From the NCBI RefSeq assembly GCF_000003605.2, contig NW_003158724.1, positions 705,304 to 755,162 of the forward strand: DNA of 49,859 nucleotides, in the 5' to 3' direction. Each line of letters begins with the position of its first letter. Positions within the stretch are counted from its first letter, which is position 1. The DNA comes from Saccoglossus kowalevskii. Its lineage: Eukaryota; Hemichordata; Enteropneusta; Harrimaniidae. The position numbers and the translations under genes were made by a program. Shown piece after piece: positions 46,236 to 49,859 of the stretch. The notes under the pieces are model-generated. The model had not been told where the DNA came from. It did not search any database and saw only the letters and a program-made list of their open reading frames with translations.

Positions 46236-46908
46236 TAGCTCCGCTGTTAGCAATGCACATTTCAATTAAAGAACTGAAGACATCATTAGAAAATGAACAA
46301 TATGAATAGTATCAAAGCAATCGGACTTATAGTTTTTAACAAGTCGAAAATATCACTTTTTACCAAAAAATTACAAAAATATTCACCAAAATAAATTAAT
46401 TAGAGAATTGAAGATATCATCACAAAACGAACAAATCTGAGAGAGGTCCACATGTAGTACCTATATATGTAATATCAAAGCAATCGGACTTACAGTTTTC
46501 AACAAGAAGTCGAAAATATCACTTTTTACCAAAAATGACAAAAATATTCACCAAAATTAGAGAATTAAAGATATCATTACAAAATAAACAAATCTGAGAG
46601 AGGTCCACATGTAGTACCTATATATGTAATATCAAAGCAATTGCACTTGCGGTTTTTAACAAGAAGTCGAAAATATCACTTTTTACCAAAAATGACAAAA
46701 ATATTCACCAAAATTAGAGAATTGAAGATATCAACATGAAATGAACAAACCTAAGAGAGGTCTACCCAAGGTACATATACACCAAGTATCAAAGCATTCA
46801 GGCTTGTAGTTTTCAAGAAGAAGTCGAAAAAGTAAAACATTGACACGGACGACGACGGACAATCACTCATATGATAAGCTCCGCTCGACAAAGTCGACAG
46901 CGGAGCTA
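46236..46908. mobile_element. 673-bp element with inverted ends and 157-bp tandem units
   Basis: The ends are perfect 12-base inverted repeats, TAGCTCCGCTGT (46236-46247) and ACAGCGGAGCTA (46897-46908). Inside are four tandem units beginning at about 46272, 46406, 46563 and 46720. Three of them are full 157-bp periods; the first is shorter (134) and lacks the GAGAGAGGTCCACATGTAGT block. The last unit runs into ACGGACGACGACGGACAATC and then a hairpin, AGCTCCGCTCGAC facing GTCGACAGCGGAGCT. It has no coding capacity. It looks like a non-autonomous transposon in which an internal unit has been amplified. Confidence 0.8.
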
Positions 46909-47381
46909 AAAATACTAACACTAAAAATAAAATATATGAAATTTAAAAAACAAACAAGATATATAATGAATTGGACTTCAGTTTGTTCACATTTATAATT
47001 GAAAAGCAAGAATATATTCCTTCTCTGCATGGTGGTAAAGTACTTTGTGTACATCAATAATGAAACCAAATTTAAAAAATGCATGAAATATTGAATTGTA
47101 ATACGAGAGCTGATAATTTGTATATGACAATATGTGCAATGCATTATGGGAGAAAACTTCCCACTGTATACAATTGAAAACTATAATTATCATCCTAAAA
47201 ACTGAATAGATTATACATTTTTTTAAATGTTATATGTTTAAATATTGGGTTTCATATCAATAAGAGTATTAGAAATAAAAACTATGACATTTTGGACTCT
47301 CGAAAAATCGTTGGGCGACCCCAAATTTTTTTTGTATGCTGATGACATGTACCCACAGTAATGAAAATATGATGAACAAGA

Positions 47382-47569
47382 TACTGTAGAATACTTTATT
47401 TTCGCTTGGAATGGATGATTCTGTGAAAATAAAATCCAGTGAATATGCTTTTTTTCCTATATTTCACATTAAATTCATCAAAAATCAGTGAAAATAAGTT
47501 CCATACAAAACGCCCAAAAAGCCTTTTCAGCGAAAATTAATTCCAGCGAAAATAAAGTATTCCACAGTA
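47382..47569. mobile_element. MITE-like element, copy 2 (188 bp)
   Basis: Left end TACTGTAGAATACTTTATTT and right end AAATAAAGTATTCCACAGTA are inverted repeats that pair over about 28 bases with very few mismatches. The interior matches copy 1 at 39766-39948 closely, including CCATACAAAACGCCC and AAAAAGCCTTTTCAGCG. The ends are better preserved than in copy 1, so this insertion may be the younger one. Confidence 0.75.
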
Positions 47570-47865
47570 CATAATTTTTAATTTGGCTCAAACCTTCTCC
47601 ATATCCAAACTTATTCTATGCTTAAACTGTACAACCCGTGCAGGTCCTGGAGATCTGGTTGTTAAAAATATGGTGATAATGGTGCAGCAGATCTTACTGA
47701 GAGACTCATAGATGCAGGAAGTAAATAATACTTAGAAACACTTCCCCCTCTCTAAATTGTGCTCAAATTACCACACGTCATTTCATCTCATTCCATTATT
47801 ATCTTTACCATGCAGTGTGTGCACATAGGTAAATGTTCACAAATATGTAAATAAAACACTCCTAC

Positions 47866-47980
47866 CTTGATTGCTTCTCCTTCTCCATACTTTACCAAAG
47901 GGCATCGCTTGTTGCCAGTATTCCATTGACATTCGTGTACAGTCTTGGGCAAATAACTTACTAGATGTACTTGAAAGATT
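47866..47980 (-). CDS. CCDC142: CCDC142-like gene, fourth exon from the end
   Basis: 115 nt bounded by acceptor CTTGTTTTTCAATAG and donor GTAGGA. It enters at a codon boundary and gives 38 residues, LSSTSSKLFAQDCTRMSMEY followed by WQQAMPFGKVWRRRSN, then one base that completes a Glu codon with the next exon. The AMP.G..WR motif fits my memory of the CCDC142 family. Together the four exons give 753 nt: the last 250 residues and stop of the protein. The N-terminal part lies upstream, mostly outside the window. Confidence 0.75.
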
Positions 47981-48989
47981 CTATTGAAAAACAAGCATGC
48001 ATGGCACAGTCCCCATTAGTTATATAGTTTGAATATGTGATACAACCTTCCAACTTAAGCTGCTATTCAGTAGTTGGTTGTTTCGACATCATTTCTGTGA
48101 TAATGATGACATGTGCACGGAAGTCTTCATTCAACAATTGTAATTCATTAAAGCTTGTAAATCAGAGTTTTAAATCACTGTATAAAATATTTAAGTATGA
48201 ATGAATGAATATACCAAAATTGAACAAAATCTATTCATGCAACCCTAAGATCCAGTTTCAAACTCAAACTTTACCTTGATGTTACAACTGCAATGGCTAT
48301 TCAAAATGAATGATTGTGTGTACGCATAACATGATGTATTAAATACATACATGTATGTCAGCGGTATGGCTCTAGAACAACATTTTTCAAAACAACATGG
48401 CTGCCAGTCGGCCATGTCAAATCAAATCCAAGAATAAAATGATACATGTTAGTTCCATAAGTTGTATATGTAGTAAGAACAAGTAGGAACAACATTTGCC
48501 AATGTATACTCATTTGTCTGACTTAGAATAGAAACTAATAAATAAAATACAATTCACTGTAGTCACATTAGCATGTTATATTTTTTGAGTTTTTTTTTCA
48601 AGTTACAACAGTTTTATCAGTATGTGAGAAGTTTTAATATCTGTAGAAAATTCTCATGTATTTCATGATATAAAAGCAGCTGACTTGTGAAAAAATTTGC
48701 AGTGACGTTTTACAAAATTTTGTTCATGCGTATATTTCATGAAATGTCTAGCAAGGACAGTTTGTATGAACCTTTTCAAGCAAGATGCTAGAAATTGGTG
48801 ATACTTTGTCTCTATGAACCTAACCTCGTTTTTTAAACATCATAAAAATATTGCATAATGATCATTCCATATTTGTAATTCACAATTAGTAATAAGATAG
48901 GATGCAGAAATCCAGTGCAATACCACAAAATTATGTCACATTGTAACTTATATTTAGATATAAAGTGACACATGTATAATGTGTATTAC
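47981..48989 (-). other. Intron or gap in the CCDC142-like gene model
   Basis: The exon at 47980 needs a partner ending in phase 0, whereas the next exon candidate upstream (48990-49050) ends in phase 1. A small exon with a length of 3n+2 would be needed in between, and I did not find one. A 22-base candidate near 48270-48291 (AG before CCATTGC, donor GTAAAG) has the wrong length. Confidence 0.4.
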
Positions 48990-49050
48990 CAGTACTGAAG
49001 AGAAGATCAACAAGTATATCATATAACCATTTTAGCTTATCAAAATTATA
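48990..49050 (-). CDS. Possible further exon of the CCDC142-like gene
   Basis: 61 nt with acceptor TTTCCAG and donor GTAATA. In the only open frame it reads YNFDKLKWLYDILVDLLFST, a plausible amphipathic helix, and ends in phase 1. The strand and helical character suit a CCDC142-type protein, but the phase does not match the next exon directly, so either a small exon is missing or this is chance. Confidence 0.3.
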
Positions 49051-49627
49051 CTGGAAACAAACACAAATGATCTGACTAGGCTAGCAACATGTGATTTTCT
49101 GCCCCTATTTACCTCATCTGGGTTATACTATAATTGGAACATGATTGAATATAGTGATGGTGAATACATTATTAATAACTACCGGATTCGGCTGATACCC
49201 CGCCCATCCTAAACCCCGCCCATAGGCGATGTTTCAAATAGTGGGCGATGTTTTGGTTCACACATTGCCTGACTGAACCAACAAACATTTTTACAGACCC
49301 CAATTTTCCCGTCCGACATCTTGTATCGAGCGCGCTATTTCAAATATGACGCTAAAATAATTCACTGTGAAGCCGAAAAGCATTAAAAACTTCAATAAAA
49401 CCAATGCTGTATACGAATTGTTGTTGCGCATTATTGAAACAGCTAAAGTAGCAGAAAAACCTAAATTTATTTTATACATGTATCAGTAACATTCAAAGTA
49501 CATAAAATTCTGGTATGGTATTAGTAGTGATTATGTCTATGACATACATTTACAAAAAAAAAAAAAATGTTATGCTAATTTATTTGTTTTGTGTTTCGGC
49601 CTACAACCCTATGTATTCACAATCAGC
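49051..49627. other. Stretch without gene
   Basis: AT-rich, with a short GC-rich part at 49195-49260 containing the repeated string CCCCGCCCAT (about 49199 and 49214) and two copies of GGGCGATGTTT or AGGCGATGTTT. It precedes the LINE reading frame and may belong to its 5' region. Confidence 0.4.
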
Positions 49628-49859
49628 ATGAAAATAAAAAATCTACCAATTGGCAGTTCCAATCTTACAGTTGGTAGTTGGAACATTCATGGGTTAGGTG
49701 ACAAGACTGAAGAAGTTGATTTTTTATCAATTTTGAAAAGATTTGACATTTTATGTTTACAAGAAACTTGGTTAGGTGTTAGTAGTAGTAGTAATGTATT
49801 ATATATCGATAGATACAGTAATTTTAGATCCGATAGGAAAAGAAAATCACCAAAAAGTA
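49628..49859 (+). mobile_element. LINE ORF2 start: endonuclease domain, cut by window end
   Basis: An ATG at 49628 opens a frame with no stop up to the last base (77 codons and one base). VGSWNIHGLGDKTEEVDFL (from about residue 16) and FDILCLQETWLG are the first conserved blocks of the apurinic-type endonuclease in LINE ORF2 proteins: the Asn of SWN and the Glu of QET are metal-site residues. No frameshift is seen, so this copy could be young. The enzyme nicks target DNA to prime reverse transcription. The polymerase would lie beyond the window. Family assignment (CR1, L2, Rex1 or another) is not possible from this piece. Confidence 0.9.

Larger units (their letters stand above)
45952..47865 (-). 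other. Intron of the CCDC142-like gene, with two elements
   Basis: A 1.9-kb phase-1 intron. It carries the element with internal 157-bp tandem repeats (46236-46908) and MITE copy 2 (47382-47569), so mobile DNA accounts for nearly half of its length. Confidence 0.7.

Noticed and set aside
1-49859. CRISPR arrays, operons, prophage or bacterial defence genes
   Set aside because: Nothing of this kind is present; the spliced genes and LINEs show animal nuclear DNA.

Overview
The window looks like nuclear DNA from an invertebrate animal, assembled as a scaffold with two N gaps (10515-10676 and 33596-33932). The signs are: AT-rich sequence with long gene-poor stretches; GT-AG introns from hundreds of bases to several kilobases; coding exons that stay in phase across those introns; animal-type LINE retrotransposon pieces; and abundant simple repeats, foldbacks and small inverted-repeat elements. 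A fibroblast growth factor (FGF) gene and a CCDC142-like gene point to a bilaterian (a deuterostome is plausible), but the species cannot be named from the sequence.

Layout. 1-6.3 kb: no supported gene. 6.6-8.1 kb: plus-strand gene A, one uninterrupted 252-aa reading frame with a PP1-docking-like KVRF motif and a good poly(A) site. 8.4-8.6 kb: an orphan exon candidate. 10.7-14.0 kb: foldbacks, a GC-rich tandem block and paired CRE-like motifs. 14.8-16.8 kb: plus-strand gene B, two exons, 351 aa, with short upstream reading frames over its start and a long hairpin in its intron. 17.9-26.4 kb: minus-strand FGF gene, convergent with gene B; exon 1 (signal peptide and start of the beta-trefoil) and exon 2 (exactly 104 nt, a hallmark length of FGF genes) are clear, while the last exon is ambiguous. 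A TATA box lies 131 bases upstream of its start codon, and a short divergent plus-strand exon may share the promoter region.

27.6-33.6 kb: two decayed LINE copies (one keeps the reverse-transcriptase region with YADD changed to YAYK) and an ATTC microsatellite. 34-42.7 kb: no gene; repeats, a small inverted-repeat element and a 32-bp minisatellite. 43.2-48.0 kb: the last four exons of a minus-strand CCDC142-like gene, all phase-matched, giving its C-terminal 250 residues; a fifth exon may lie at 49.0 kb. An element with 157-bp internal tandem repeats and a second copy of the small inverted-repeat element lie in its introns. 49.63 kb to the end: an intact LINE endonuclease reading frame running off the window.

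The genes show no sign of acting together. The two unrecognised plus-strand proteins, the unresolved FGF terminal exon and the structured non-coding DNA are the main things to examine. I found no evidence of a new multi-gene system.
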